64,000 nt of DNA from Atherix ibis (Eukaryota; Arthropoda; Insecta; Diptera; Athericidae), in the NCBI GenBank assembly GCA_958298945.1, contig OY282609.1:40748954-40812953 (forward strand), in the 5' to 3' direction. The notes beneath the pieces were generated by a model. The model ran no database searches, had not been told where the DNA came from, and saw only the letters and a program-made list of their open reading frames with translations. Positions 48,641-62,100 of this stretch are shown piece by piece (the first letter of the stretch is position 1; each line of letters starts with the position of its first letter). The translations under genes and the position numbers were made by a program.

Positions 48641-49942
48641 CGTACCAATTGTCAGTAGCAATTTTGGGTAGAAATTTTCAGTAGAAATCTTAAGTAGAAA
48701 TTTTCAGTAATAGTTTTCAGTAGAAATCTTAAGTAAAAATTTTCAACAGAAATTTTCAGTAGAAATTTTCAGTAGAAATTTTCAGTAGAAATCTTCAGTA
48801 GAAATTTTCAATAGAAATTTTGCAGTAGATATTTTCAATAGAAATTTTCAGTAGAAATTTTCAGTAGAAATTATCAGTAGAAATTTTCAGTAGAAATTTT
48901 CAGTAGAAATTTTCAGTAGAAATTTTCAGTAGAAATTTTAAGTAGAAATTTTCGGTAGAAATTTTCAGTAGAAGTTTTCAGTAGAAATTTTCCGTACCAA
49001 TTGTCAGTAGAAATTTTGGATAGAAATTTTCAGTAGAAATCTTAAGTAGAAATTTTCAGTAATAGTTTTCATTAGAAATCTTAAGTAAAAATTTTCAACA
49101 GAAATTTTCAGTAGAAATTTTTAGTAGAAATTTTCAGTAGAAATTTTCAGTAGAAATTTTCTGTAGAAATTTTCAGTAGAAATTTTCAGTAGAAATTTTC
49201 AGTAGAAATTTTCATTAGAAATTTTCAGTAGAAATTTTCAGTAGAATTTTTCAGTAGAAATTTTCAGTAGGAATTTTCAGTAGAAATTTTCCGTACCAAT
49301 TGTCAGTAGCAATTTTGGGTAGAAATTTTCAGTAGAAATCTTAAGTAGAAATTTTCAGTAATAGTTTTCAGTAGAAATCTTAAGTAAAAATTTTCAACAG
49401 AAATTTTCAGTAGAAATTTTCAGTAGAAATTTTCAGTAGAAATCTTCAGTAGAAATTTTCAATAGAAATTTTGCAGTAGATATTTTCAATAGAAATTTTC
49501 AGTAGAAATTTTCAGTAGAAATTATCAGTAGAAATTTTCAGTAGAAATTTTCAGTAGAAATTTTCAGTAGAAATTTTCAGTAGAAATTTTCAGTAGAAAT
49601 TTTCGGTAGAAATTTTCGGTAGAAATTTTTAGTAGAAGTTTTCAGTAGAAATTTTCCGTACCAATTGTCAGTAGAAATTTTGGATAGAAATTTTCAGTAG
49701 AAATCTTAAGTAGAAATTTTCAGTAATAGTTTTCATTAGAAATCTTAAGTAAAAATTTTCAACAGAAATTTTCAGTAGAAATTTTCAGTAGAAATTTTCA
49801 GTAGAAATCTTCAGTAGAAATTTTCAATAGAAATTTTGCAGTAGATATTTTCAGTAGAAATTTTCAGTAGAAATTTTCAGTAGAAATTTTCAGTAGAAAT
49901 TTCAGTAGAAATTTTCAGTAGAAATTTTCAGTAGAAATTTTC
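48641..49942 (+). repeat. Tandem pair of about 651-664 bp
   Basis: cgtaccaattg at 48641 and 49292 (offset 651), and the attttggatag opener cgtacc at 48993 and 49657 (offset 664). The two offsets differ by one monomer. Each copy consists of a gggtag unit followed by a ggatag unit. Confidence 0.78.
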
Positions 49943-50434
49943 AGTAGAAATTTTCAGTAGAAATTTTTAGTAGAAATTTTCAGTAGAAATTTTCAGTAGA
50001 AATTTTCAGTAGAAATTTTCAGTAGAAATTTTCAGTAGAAATTTTCAGTAGAAATTTTCAGTAGAAATTTTCAGTGCCAATTGTCAGTAGCAATTTTGGG
50101 TAGAAATTTTCAGTAGAAATCTTAAGTAGAAATTTTCAGTAATAGTTTTCAGTAGAAATCTTAAGTAAAAATTTTCAACAGAAATTTTCAGTAGAAATTT
50201 TCAGTAGAAATTTTCAGTAGAAATCTTCAGTAGAAATTTTCAATATAAATGTTCAGTAGGAATTTTCAGTAGAAATTTTTGTGCGAATTATCAGTAGAAA
50301 TGTTCAGCATAAATTTTTAGTTGAAATTTTCAGTAGAAATTTTCAGTAGAAATTTTCAGTAGAAATTTTCAGTAGAAATTTCAGTAGAAATTTTCAGTAG
50401 AAATTTTCAGTAGAAATTTTTAAGTAGAAATTTT

Positions 50435-50668
50435 CAGTAGAAATTTTCAGTAGAAATTTTCAGTAGAAATTTTCAGTAGAAATTTTCAGTAGAAATTTTC
50501 AGTAGAAATTTTCAGTAGAAATTTTCAGTAGAAATTTTCAGTAGAAATTTTCAGTAGAAATTTTCAGTAGAAATTTTCAGTAGAAATTTTCAGTAGAAAT
50601 TTTCAGTAGAAATTTTCAGTAGAAATTTTCAGTAGAAATTTTCAGTAGAAATTTTCAGTAGAAATTTT
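50435..50668 (+). repeat. Perfect run of 18 canonical monomers
   Basis: 234 bp without change between tttttaagtag on the left and ttttccgtacc on the right. Confidence 0.85.
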
Positions 50669-52316
50669 CCGTACCAATTGTCAGTAGCAATTTTGGGTAG
50701 AAATTTTCAGTAGAAATCTTAAGTAGAAATTTTCAGTAATAGTTTTCAGTAGAAATCTTAAGTAAAAATTTTCAACAGAAATTTTCAGTATAAATTTTCA
50801 GTAGAAATTTTCAGTAGAAATTTTCAGTAGAAATTTTCAGTAGAAATTTTCAGTAGAAATTTTCAGTAGAAATTTTCAGTAGAAATTTTCCGTACCAATT
50901 GTCAGTAGCAATTTTGGGTAGAAATTTTCAGTAGAAATCTTAAGTAGAAATTTTCAGTAATAGTTTTCAGTAGAAATCTTAAGTAAAAATTTTCAACAGA
51001 AATTTTCAGTATAAATTTTCAGTAGAAATTTTCAGTAGAAATCTTCAGTAGAAATTTTCAATAGAAATTTTGCAGTAGATATTTTCAATAGAAATTTTCA
51101 GTAGAAATTTTCAGTAGAAATTTTCAGTAGAAATTATCAGTAGAAATTTTCAGTAGAAATTTTCAGTAGAAATTTTCAGTAGAAATTTTCAGTAGAAATT
51201 TTCAGTAGAAATTTTCAGTAGAAATTTTCAGTAGAAATTTTCAGTAGAAATTTTCAGTAGAAATTTTCAGTAGAAATTTTCAGTAGAAATTTTAAGTAGA
51301 AATTTTCAGTGCCAATTGTCAGTAGCAAATTTGGGTAGAAATTTCAGTAGAAATCTTAAGTAGAAATTTTCAGTAATAGTTTTCAATAGAAATCTTAAGT
51401 AAAAATTTTCAACAGAAATTTTCAGTAGAAATTTTCAGTAGAAATTTTCAGTAGAAATCTTCAGTAGAAATTTTCAGCAGAAATTTTCAGTACCAATTGT
51501 CAGTAGCAATTTTCAGTAGAAATTTTCTGTAGAAACTTTCTGCAAAAATTTTCAGAAAAATAGTTAGTAGAAATTTTCAGTGGGAATTATCAGTAGAAAT
51601 GTTCAGCATAAATTTTTAGTAAAATTTTTAGTAGAAATTTTAGTACAAATTTTTAGTCGAAATTTTCAGTAGAAATTTTCAGTAGAAATTTTCAGAAGAA
51701 ATTTTTAGTAGACATTTTTAGTAGAAATTTTCAGTAGAAATTTTTAGTAGAAATTTTCAGTAGAAATTTTCAGTACAAATTTTCTGTAGAAATTTTCTGT
51801 AGAAATTTTCAGGAGAAATTTTCAGTACAAATTTTTGTGCGAATTATCAGTAGAAATGTTCAGCATAAATTTTTAGTTGAAATTTTCAGTAGAAATTTTT
51901 AGTAGAAATTTTCAGTAGAAATTTTCAGTAGAAATTTTCAGTAGAAATTTTCAGTAGAAAATTTTAGTAGAAATTTTCAGTAAAAATTTTCAGTAGAAAT
52001 TTTCAGTAGAAATTTTCAGTAGAAATTTTCAGTAGAAATTTTCAGTAGAAATTTTCAGTAGAAATTTTCAGTAGAAATTTTCGGTAGAAATTTTCAGTAG
52101 AAGTTTTCAGTAGAAATTTTCCGTACCAATTGTCAGTAGAAATTTTGGATAGAAATTTTCAGTAGAAATCTTAAGTAGAAATTTTCAGTAATAGTTTTCA
52201 TTAGAAATCTTAAGTAAAAATTTTCAACAGAAATTTTCAGTAGAAATTTTCAGTAGAAATTTTCAGTAGAAATCTTCAGTAGAAATTTTCAATAGAAATT
52301 TTGCAGTAGATATTTT

Positions 52317-52576
52317 CAGTAGAAATTTTCAGTAGAAATTTTCAGTAGAAATTTTCAGTAGAAATTTTCAGTAGAAATTTTCAGTAGAAATTTTCAGTAG
52401 AAATTTTCAGTAGAAATTTTCAGTAGAAATTTTCAGTAGAAATTTTCAGTAGAAATTTTCAGTAGAAATTTTCAGTAGAAATTTTCAGTAGAAATTTTCA
52501 GTAGAAATTTTCAGTAGAAATTTTCAGTAGAAATTTTCAGTAGAAATTTTCAGTAGAAATTTTCAGTAGAAATTTT
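52317..52576 (+). repeat. Perfect run of 20 canonical monomers
   Basis: 260 bp without change between ttttgcagtagat and cagtgggaatta; the second longest perfect run noted. Confidence 0.85.
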
Positions 52577-55003
52577 CAGTGGGAATTATCAGTAGAAATG
52601 TTCAGCATAAATTTTTAGTTGAATTTTTAGTAGAAATTTTAGTACAAATTTTTAGTAGAAATTTTCAGTAGAAATTTTCAGTAGAAATTTTCAGAAGAAA
52701 TTTTCAGTAGACATTTTTAGTAGAAATTTTCAGTAGAAATTTTTAGTAGAAATTTTCAGTAGAAATTTTCAGTACAAATTTTCAGTAAAAATTTTCAGTA
52801 CAAATTTTCAGTAGAAATTTTCAGTAAAATTTTCAATATAAATTTTCAGTAAAATTTTCAATATAAATTTTCAGTAGGAATTTTCGGTAGAAATTTTTGT
52901 GCGAATTATCAGTAGAAATGTTCAGCATAAATTTTTAGTTAAAATTTTCAACAGAAATTTTCAGTAGAAATTTTCAGTAGAAATTTTCAGTAGAAATCTT
53001 CAGTAGAAATTTTCAGTGGAAATTTTCAGTAGAAATTTTCAGTAGAAATTTTCAGTAGAAATTTTCAATAGAAATTTTGCAGTAGATTTTTTCAGTAGAA
53101 ATTTTCGGTAGAAATTTTCAGTAGAAGTTTTCAGTAGAAATTTTCCGTACCAATTGTCAGTAGAAATTTTGGATAGAAATTTTTAGTAGAAATCTTAAGT
53201 AGAAATTTTCAGTAATAGTTTTCATTAGAAATCTTAAGTAAAAATTTTCAACAGAAATTTTCAGTAGAAATTTTCAGTAGAAATTTTCAGTAGAAATCTT
53301 CAGTAGAAATTTTCAATAGAAATTTTGCAGTAGATATTTTCAGTAGAAATTTTCAGTAGAAATTTTCAGTAGAAATTTTCAGTAGAAATTTTCAGTAGAA
53401 ATTTTAAGTAGAAATTTTCAGTAGAAATTTTCAGTAGAAATTTTCAGTAGAAATTTTCAGTAGAAATTTTCAGTGCCAATTGTCAGTAGCAATTTTGGGT
53501 AGAAATTTTCAGTAGAAATCTTAAGTAGAAATTTTCAGTAATAGTTTTCAGTAGAAATCTTAAGAAAAAATTTTCAACAGAAATTTTCAGTAGAAATTTT
53601 CAGTAAAAATTTTCAGTAGAAATCTTCAGTAGAAATTTTCAATAGAAATTTTACAGGAGATATTTTCAGTAGAAATTTTCAGTAGAAATTTTCAGTGGAA
53701 ATTTTCAGTAGAAATTTTCAGTAGAAATTTTCAGTAGAAATTTTCAGTAGAAATTTTCAGTACAAATTTTCAGAGAAATGTTCAGTAGAAATTTTCAGTA
53801 GGAATTTTCAGTAGAAATTTTCAGTGGGAATTATCAGTAGAAATGTTTAGCATAAATTTTTAGTTGAATTTTTAGTAGAAATTTTAGTACAAATTTTTAG
53901 TAGAAATTTTCAGTAGAAATTTTCAGTAGAAATTTTCAGTAGAAATTTTCAGAAGAAATTTTCAGTAGACATTTTTAGTAGAAATTTTCAGTAGAAATTT
54001 TTAGTAGAAATTTTCAGTAGAAATTTTCAGTACAAATTTTCAGTAAAAATTTTCAGTACAAATTTTCAGTACAAATTTTCAGTAAAATTTTCAATATAAA
54101 TTTTCAGTAGGAATTTTCAGTAGAAATTTTTGTGCGAATTATCAGTAGAAATGTTCAGCATAAATTTTTAGTTAAAATTTTCAACAGAAATTTTCAGTAG
54201 AAATTTTCAGTAGAAATTTTCAGTAGAAATCTTCAGTAGAAATTTTCAATAGAAATTTTGCAGTAGATTTTTTCAGTAGAAATTTTTAGTAGAAATTTTC
54301 AGTAGAAATTTTCAGTAGAAATTTTCAGTCGAAATTTTCAGTAGAAATTTTTAGTAGAAATTTTCAGTAGAAATTTTCAGTACAAATTTTCAGTACAAAT
54401 TTTCAGTAGAAATTTTCAGTAGCAATTTTCAGTAGAAATTTTCAGTAGAAATTTTCAGTAGAAATTTTCAGTAGAAATTTTCAGTAGAAATTTTCAGTAG
54501 AAATTTTCAGTAGAAATTTTCAGTAGAAATTTTCAGTAGAAATTTTCAGTAGAAATTTTCCGTACAATTGTCAGTAGCAATTTTGGGTAGAAATTTTCAG
54601 TAGAAATCTTAAGTAGAAATTTTCAGTAATAGTTTTCAGTAGAAATCTTAAGTAAAAATTTTCAACAGAAATTTTCAGTAGAAATTTTCAGTAGAAATTT
54701 TCAGTAGAAATCTTCAGTAGAAATTTTCAATAGAAATTTTGCAGTAGATATTTTCAGTAGAAATTTTCAGTAGAAATTTTCAGTAGAAATTTTCAGTAGA
54801 TATTTTCAGTAGAAATTTTCAGTAGAAATTTTCAGTAGAAATTTTCAGTAGAAATTTTCAGTAGAAATTTTCAGTAGAAATTTTCAGTAGAAATTATCAG
54901 TAGAAATTTTCAGTAGAAATTTTCAGTAGAAATTTTCAGTAGAAATTTTCAGTAGAAATTTTCAGTAGAAATTTTCAGTAGAAATTTTCAGTAGAAATTT
55001 TCA

Positions 55004-55985
55004 GTGCCAATTGTCAGTAGCAATTTTGGGTAGAAATTTTCAGTAGAAATCTTAAGTAGAAATTTTCAGTAATAGTTTTCAAAAGAAATCTTAAGCAAAA
55101 ATTTTCAACAGAAATTTTCAGTAGAAATTTTCAGTAGAAATTTTCAGTAGAAATTTTCATTAGAAATCTGCAGTAGAAATTTTCAATAGAAATTTTACAG
55201 TAGATATTTTCAGTAGAAATTTTCAGTAGAAATTTTCAGTGGAAATTTTCAGTAGAAATTTTCAGTAGAAATTTTCAGTACAAATTTTCAGTACAAATTT
55301 TCAGTACAAATTTTCAGTACAAATTTTCAGTAGAAATTGTCAATATAAATTTTCAGTAGAAATTTTAGTGCGAATTATCAGTAGAAATGTTCAGCATAAA
55401 TTTCTAGTTGAAATTTTTAGTAGAAATTTTTAGTAACAATTGTCAGTAGCAATTTTGGGTAGAAATTTTCAGTAGAAATTTTCAGTAGAAATTTTCAGTG
55501 CCAATTGTCAGTAGCAATTTTGGGTAGAAATTTTCAGTAGAAATCTTAAGTAGAAATTTTCAGTAATAGTTTTCAAAAGAAATCTTAAGCAAAAATTTTC
55601 AACAGAAATTTTCAGTAGAAATTTTCAGTAGAAATTTTCATTAGAAATCTGCAGTAGAAATTTTCAATAGAAATTTTACAGTAGATATTTTCAGTAGAAA
55701 TTTTCAGTAGAAATTTTCAGTAGAAATTTTCAGTGGAAATTTTCAGTAGAAATTTTCAGTAGAAATTTTCAGTACAAATTTTCAGTACAAATTTTCAGTA
55801 CAAATTTTCAGTAGAAATTGTCAATATAAATTTTCAGTAGAAATTTTAGTGCGAATTATCAGTAGAAATGTTCAGCATAAATTTCTAGTTGAAATTTTTA
55901 GTAGAAATTTTTAGTAACAATTGTCAGTAGCAATTTTGGGTAGAAATTTTCAGTAGAAATTTTCAGTAGAAATCTTAGGTAAAAA
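55004..55985 (+). repeat. 494-bp tandem duplication
   Basis: gtgccaattg at 55004 and 55498 and ttaagcaaaa at 55091 and 55585 are both 494 bp (38 x 13) apart. The closing gtaacaattg goes from 55433 to 55914, one monomer less. Private changes (caaaagaaatc, ttaagcaaaa, cattagaaatctgcag, gtaacaattg) are shared by both copies, so the duplication is young. Confidence 0.85.
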
Positions 55986-56199
55986 TTTTCAGTAGAAATT
56001 TTCAGTAGAAATCTTCAGTAGAAATTTTCAATATAAATTTTCACTATGAATTTTCAGTAGAAATTTTCAGTAGGAATTTTCAGAGAAATGTTCAGTAGTA
56101 ATTTTCAGAGAAATTTTTAGTAGAAATGTTCAGTAGATATTTTCAATAGAAATTTCAGTAGAAATTTTCAGTAGAAATTTTCGGTAGAAATTTTTAGGA

Positions 56200-59100
56200 G
56201 AAATTTTTAGTAGAATTTTTAGTCGAAATTTTTAGCAGAAATTTTAGTAGAAAATTTATTAGAAATTTTCAGTAGAAATTTTCAGTAGAAATTTTCAGTA
56301 GAAATTTTCGGTAGAAATTTTTAGGAGAAATTTTTAGTAGAAATTTTTAGGAGAAATTTTCAGTAGAAATTTTCAGTAGAAATTTTCAGTAGAAATTTTC
56401 AGTAGAAATTTTCAGTAGAAATTTTCAGTAGAAATTTTCAGTAGAAATTTTAAGTAGAAATTTTCAGTAGAAATTTTAAGTAGAAATTTTCAGTAATAGT
56501 TTTCAGTAGAAATCTAAAGTAAAAATTTTCAACAGAAATTTTCAGTAGAAATTTTCAGTAGAAATTTTCAGTAGAAATCTTCAGTAGAAATTTTCAGTTC
56601 CAATTGTCAGTAGCAATTTTGGGTAGAAATTTTCAGTAGAAATCTTAAGTAGAAATTTTCAGTAATAGTTTTCAGTAGAAATCTTAAGTAAAAATTTTCA
56701 ACAGAAATTTTCAGTAGAAATTTTCAGTAGAAATTTTCAGTAGAAATCTTCAGTAGAAATCTTCAGTAGAAATTTTCAATAGCAATTTTACAGTAGATAT
56801 TTTCAGTAGAAATTTTCAGTAGAAATTTTCAGTGGAAATTTTCAGTAGAAATTTTCAGTAGAAATTTTCAGTACAAATTTTCAGAGAAATGTTCAGTAGA
56901 AATTTTCAGTAGGAATTTTCAGTAGAAATTTTCAGTGGGAATTATCAGTAGAAATGTTCAGCGTAAATTTTTAGTAGAATTTTTAGTAGAAATTTTAGTA
57001 CAAATTTTTAGTACAAATTTTCAGTAGAAATTTTCAGTAGAAATTTTCAGAAGAAATTTTCAGTAGACATTTTTAGTAGAAATTTTCAGTAGAAATTTTT
57101 AGTAGAAATTTTCAGTAGAAATTTTCAGTACAAATTTTCTGTAGAAATTTTCGGTACAAATTTTCTGTAGAAATTTTCGGTAGAAATTTTCAATAAAAAT
57201 TTTCAGTAGAAATTTTCAGTAGAAATTTTCAGTAGAAATGTTCAGTAGTAATTTTCAGAGAAATTTTTAGTAGAAATGTTCAGTAGATATTTTCAATAGA
57301 AATTTCAGTAGAAATTTTCAGAGAAATGTTCAGTAGTAATTTTCAGAGAAATTTTCAGTAGAAATTTTCAGTAGAAATTTTCAGTAGAAATTTTTAGTAG
57401 ATATTTTCAGTGGGAATTATCGGTAGAAATGTTCAGCATAAATTTTTAGTAGAATTTTCAGTAGAAATTTTTAGCAGAAATTTTAGTAGAAAATTTTAGT
57501 AGAAATTTTCAGTAGAAATTTTTAGGAGAAATTTTCAGTAGAAATTTTTAGGAGAAATTTTCAGTAGATATTTTTAGTAGAAATTTTCAGTAGAAATTTT
57601 TAGTAGAAATTTTCAGTAGAAATTTTCGGTAGAAATTTTCAGGAGAAATTTTCAGGAGAAATTTTCAGTAGAAATTTTTAGTAGAAATTTTCATAGAAAT
57701 TTTCAGTAGAAATTTTCAGAAGAAATTTTCAATATAAATTTTCAGTAGGAATTTTCAGTAGAAATTTTAGTGCGAATTATCAGTAGAAATGTTCAGCATA
57801 AATTTTTAGTTGAAATTTTCAGTAGAAAATTTCAGTAGAAATTTTTAGTAGAAATTTTCAGTAAAAATTTTCGGTAGAAATTTTCAGGAGAAATTTTCAG
57901 TAGAAATTTTCAGTAGAAATTTTCAGTAGAAATTTTCAGTAGAAATTTTCAGTAGAAATTTTCAGTAGAAATTTTCAGTAGAAATTTTCAGTGGATATTT
58001 TCAGTAGAAATTTTTAGTAGAAATTTTCAGTAGAAATTTTCAGTGGGAATTATCAGTAGAAATGTTTAGCATAAATTTTTAGTAGAATTTTTAGTAGAAA
58101 TTTTAAGCAGAAATTTTAGTAGAAATGTTTAGTAGAAATTTTCAGTAGAAATTTTCGGTAGAAATTTGTAGGAGGAATTTTCAGTAGAAATTTTCAGTAG
58201 AAATATTTAGTAGAAATTTTCAGTAGAAATTTTTAGTAGAAATTTTCAGTAGAAATTTTCAGTAGAAATTTTCGGTAGAAATTTTCAGTAGACATTTTCA
58301 GTAGAAATTTTCAGTAGAAATTTTCAGTAGAAATTTTCAGTAGAAATTTTCAGTAGAAATTTACTGTAGAAATCTTCAGTAGAAATTTTTAGTTGAAATT
58401 TTTAGTAGAAATTTTTAGTAGAAATTTTTAGTATAAAATTTTCAGTAGAAATTTTCAGTAGAAATTTTCAGTAGAAAATTCAAATATAAATTTTCAGTAT
58501 GAATTTTCAGTAGAAATTTTCAGTACAAATTTTCAGTAGAAATTTTCAATATAAATTTTCAGTAGAAATTTTAGTGCGAATTATCAGTAGAAATGTTCAG
58601 CATAAATTTCTAGTTGAAATTTTTAGTAGAAATTTTCAGTAGAAATTTTTAGTAAAAATTTTCAGTAGAAATTTTCAGTAGAAATTTTCAGTAGAAATTT
58701 TCAGTACCAATTGTCAGTAGCAATTTTGGGTAGAAATTTTCAGTAGAAATCTTAGGTAAAAATTTTCAGTAGAAATTTTCAGTAGAAATTTTCAGTAGAA
58801 ATCTTCAGTAGAAATTTTCAATATAAATTTTCACTATGAATTTTCAGTAGAAATTTTCAGTAGGAATTTTCAGAGAAATGTTCAGTAGAAATTATCAGTA
58901 GAAATTTTCAGTAGAAATTTTCAGTAGAAATTTTCAGTAGAAATTTTCAGTAGAAATTTTCAGTAGAAATTTTCAGTAGAAATTTTCAGTAGAAATTTTC
59001 AGTAGAAATTTTCAGTAGAAATTTTCAGTAGAAATTTTCAGTAGAAATTTTAAGTAGAAATTTTCAGTGCCAATTGTCAGTAGCAAATTTGGGTAGAAAT

Positions 59101-62100
59101 TTTCAGTAGAAATCTTAAGTAGAAATTTTCAGTAATAGTTTTCAATAGAAATCTTAAGTAAAAATTTTCAACAGAAATTTTCAGTAGAATTTTTCAGTAG
59201 AAATTTTCAGTAGAAATCTTCAGTAGAAATTTTCAGCAGAAATTTTCAGTACCAATTGTCAGTAGCAATTTTCAGTAGAAATTTTCTGTAGAAATTTTCA
59301 GTAGAAATTTTCAGTAGAAATTTTCAGTAGAAATTTTCATAGAAATTTTCAGTAGAAATTTTCAGAAGAAATTTTCAATATAAATTTTCAGTAGGAATTT
59401 TCAGTAGAAATTTTCAGTAGAAATTTTCAGTGGGAATTATCAGTAGAAATGTTCAGCATAAATTTTTAGTAGAATTTTTAGCAGAAATTTTAAGCAGAAA
59501 TTTTAGTAGAAATGTTTAGTAGAAATTTTCAGTAGAAATTTTCGGTAGAAATTTTCGGTAGAAATTTGTAGGAGGAATTTTCAGTAGAAATTTTCAGTAG
59601 AAATATTTAGTAGAAATTTTCAGTAGAAATTTTTAGTAGAAATTTTCAGTAGAAATTTTCAGTAGAAATTTTCGGTAGAAATTTTCAGTAGAAATTTTCA
59701 GTAGAAATTTTCAGTAGAAATTTTCAGTAGAAATTTTCAGTAGAAATTTTCGGTAGAAATTTTTAGGAGAAATTTTCAGTAGAAATTTTTAGGAGAAATT
59801 TTCAGTAGAAATTTTTAGTAGAAATTTTCAGTAGAAATTTTTAGTAGAAATTTTCAGTAGAAATTTTCGGTAGAAATTTTCAGGAGAAATTTTCAGGAGA
59901 AATTTTCAGTAGAAATTTTCAGTAGAAATTTTCAGTAGAAATTTTCGGTAGAAATTTTTAGGAGAAATTTTCAGTAGAAATTTTTAGGAGAAATTTTCAG
60001 TAGAAATTTTTAGTAGAAATTTTCAGTAGAAATTTTTAGTAGAAATTTTCAGTAGAAATTTTCAGTAGAAATTTTCGGTAGAAATTTTCAGTAGAAATTT
60101 TCAGTAGAAATTTGCAGTAGAAATTTTCAGTAGAAATTTTCAGTAGAAATTTGCAGTAGAAATTTTCAGTAAAAATTTTCGGTAAAAATTTTCAGTAGAA
60201 ATTTTCAGTAGAAATTTTCAGTAGAAATTTTCAGTAGAAATTTGCAGTAGAAATTTTCAGTAAAAATTTTCAGTCGAAATTTTCAGTAGAAGCTTTCAGT
60301 AGAAATTTTCAGTAGAAATTTTCAGTAGAAATTTTCAGTAGAAATTTTCAGTAGAAATTTTCAGTAGAAATTTTCAGTAGAAATTTTCAGTAGAAATTTT
60401 CAGTAGATATTTTCAGTGGGAATTATCAGTAGAAATGTTCAGCATAAATTTTTAGTAGAATTTTCAGAAGAAATTTTTAGCAGAAATTTTAGTAGAAAAT
60501 TTTAGTAGAAATTTTCAGTAGAAATTTTCAGTAGAAATTTTCAGTAGAAATTTTCGGTAGAAATTTTTAGGAGAAATTTTCAGTAGAAATTTTTAGGAGA
60601 AATTTTCAGTAGAAATTTTTAGTAGAAATTTTCAGTAGAAATTTTTAGTAGAAATTTTCAGTAGAAATTTTCGGTAGAAATTTTCAGGAGAAATTTTCAG
60701 GAGAAATTTTCAGTAGAAATTTTCAGTAGAAATTTTCAGTAGAAATTTTCATAGAAATTTTCAGTAGAAATTTTCAGAAGAAATTTTCAATATAAATTTT
60801 CAGTAGGAATTTTCAGTAGAAATTTTAGTACGAATTATCAGTAGAAATGTTCAGCATAAATTTTTAGTTGAAATTTTCAGTAGAAATCTTAGGTAAAAAT
60901 TTTCAGTAGAAATTTTCAGTAGAAATTTTCAGTAGAAATCTTCAGTAAAAATTTTCAATATAAATTTTCACTATGAATTTTCAGTAGAAATTTTCAGTAG
61001 GAATTTTCAGAGAAATGTTCAGTAGTAATTTTCAGAGAAATTTTTAGTAGAAATTTTCAGTAGATATTTTCAATAGAAATTTCACTAGAAATTTTCAGTA
61101 GAAATTTTCGGTAAAAATTTTCAGTAGAAATTTGCAGTAGAAATTTTCAGTAGAAATTTTCAGTAGAAATTTTCAGTAGAAATTTTCATAGAAATTTTCA
61201 GTAGAAATTTTCAGAAGAAATTTTCAATATAAATTTTCAGTAGGAATTTTCAGTAGAAATTTTCAGTAGAAATTTTCAGTGGGAATTATCAGTAGAAATG
61301 TTCAGCATAAATTTTTAGTAGAATTCTTAGTAGAAATTTTAAGCAGAAATTTTAGTAGAAATGTTTAGTAGAAATTTTCAGTAGAAATTTTCGGTAGAAA
61401 TTTTCGGTAAAAATTTGTAGGAGGAATTTTCAGTAGAAATTTTCAGTAGAAATATTTAGTAGAAATTTTCAGTAGAAATTTTTAGTAGAAATTTTCAGTA
61501 GAAATTTTCAGTAGAAATTTTCAGTGGGAATTATCAGTAGAAATGTTCAGCATAAATTTTTAGTAGAATTTTTAGCAGAAATTTTAAGCAGAAATTTTAG
61601 TAGAAATGTTTAGTAGAAATTTTCAGTAGAAATTTTCGGTAGAAATTTTCGGTAGAAATTTGTAGGAGGAATTTTCAGTAGAAATTTTCAGTAGAAATAT
61701 TTAGTAGAAATTTTCAGTAGAAATTTTTAGTAGAAATTTTCAGTAGAAATTTTCAGTAGAAATTTTCGGTAGAAATTTTCAGTAGAAATTTTCAGTAGAA
61801 ATTTTCAGTAGAAATTTTCAGTAGAAATTTTCAGTAGAAATTTTCGGTAGAAATTTTTAGGAGAAATTTTCAGTAGAAATTTTTAGGAGAAATTTTCAGT
61901 AGAAATTTTTAGTAGAAATTTTCAGTAGAAATTTTTAGTAGAAATTTTCAGTAGAAATTTTCGGTAGAAATTTTCAGGAGAAATTTTCAGGAGAAATTTT
62001 CAGTAGAAATTTTCAGTAGAAATTTTCAGTAGAAATTTTCGGTAGAAATTTTTAGGAGAAATTTTCAGTAGAAATTTTTAGGAGAAATTTTCAGTAGAAA

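Larger units (their letters stand above)
47380..56200 (+). repeat. Domain 4: short irregular units with 'cagtaatag'
   Basis: The ccaattgtcagta opener recurs at short, uneven intervals (near 47491, 48643, 48995, 49294, 49659, 50077, 50671, 50892, 51309, 52127, 53149, 53475, 54564, 55007, 55500 and 55915), prefixed gtgcc or ccgtacc. It is followed by cttaag, cagtaatag, cttaagtaaaa, caacag and usually ttttgcagtagat. Four openers carry attttggatag in place of attttgggtag (about 49015, 49679, 52145 and 53168). Marker gtgcgaattatc is often spelled tttgtgcg here (48253, 50280, 51837, 52898, 54131). Confidence 0.78.

Noticed and set aside
57186..57200. AATAAA polyadenylation signal
   Set aside because: It arises by chance from caataaaaatttt variants (also near 26,921 and 30,811) with no transcript context.
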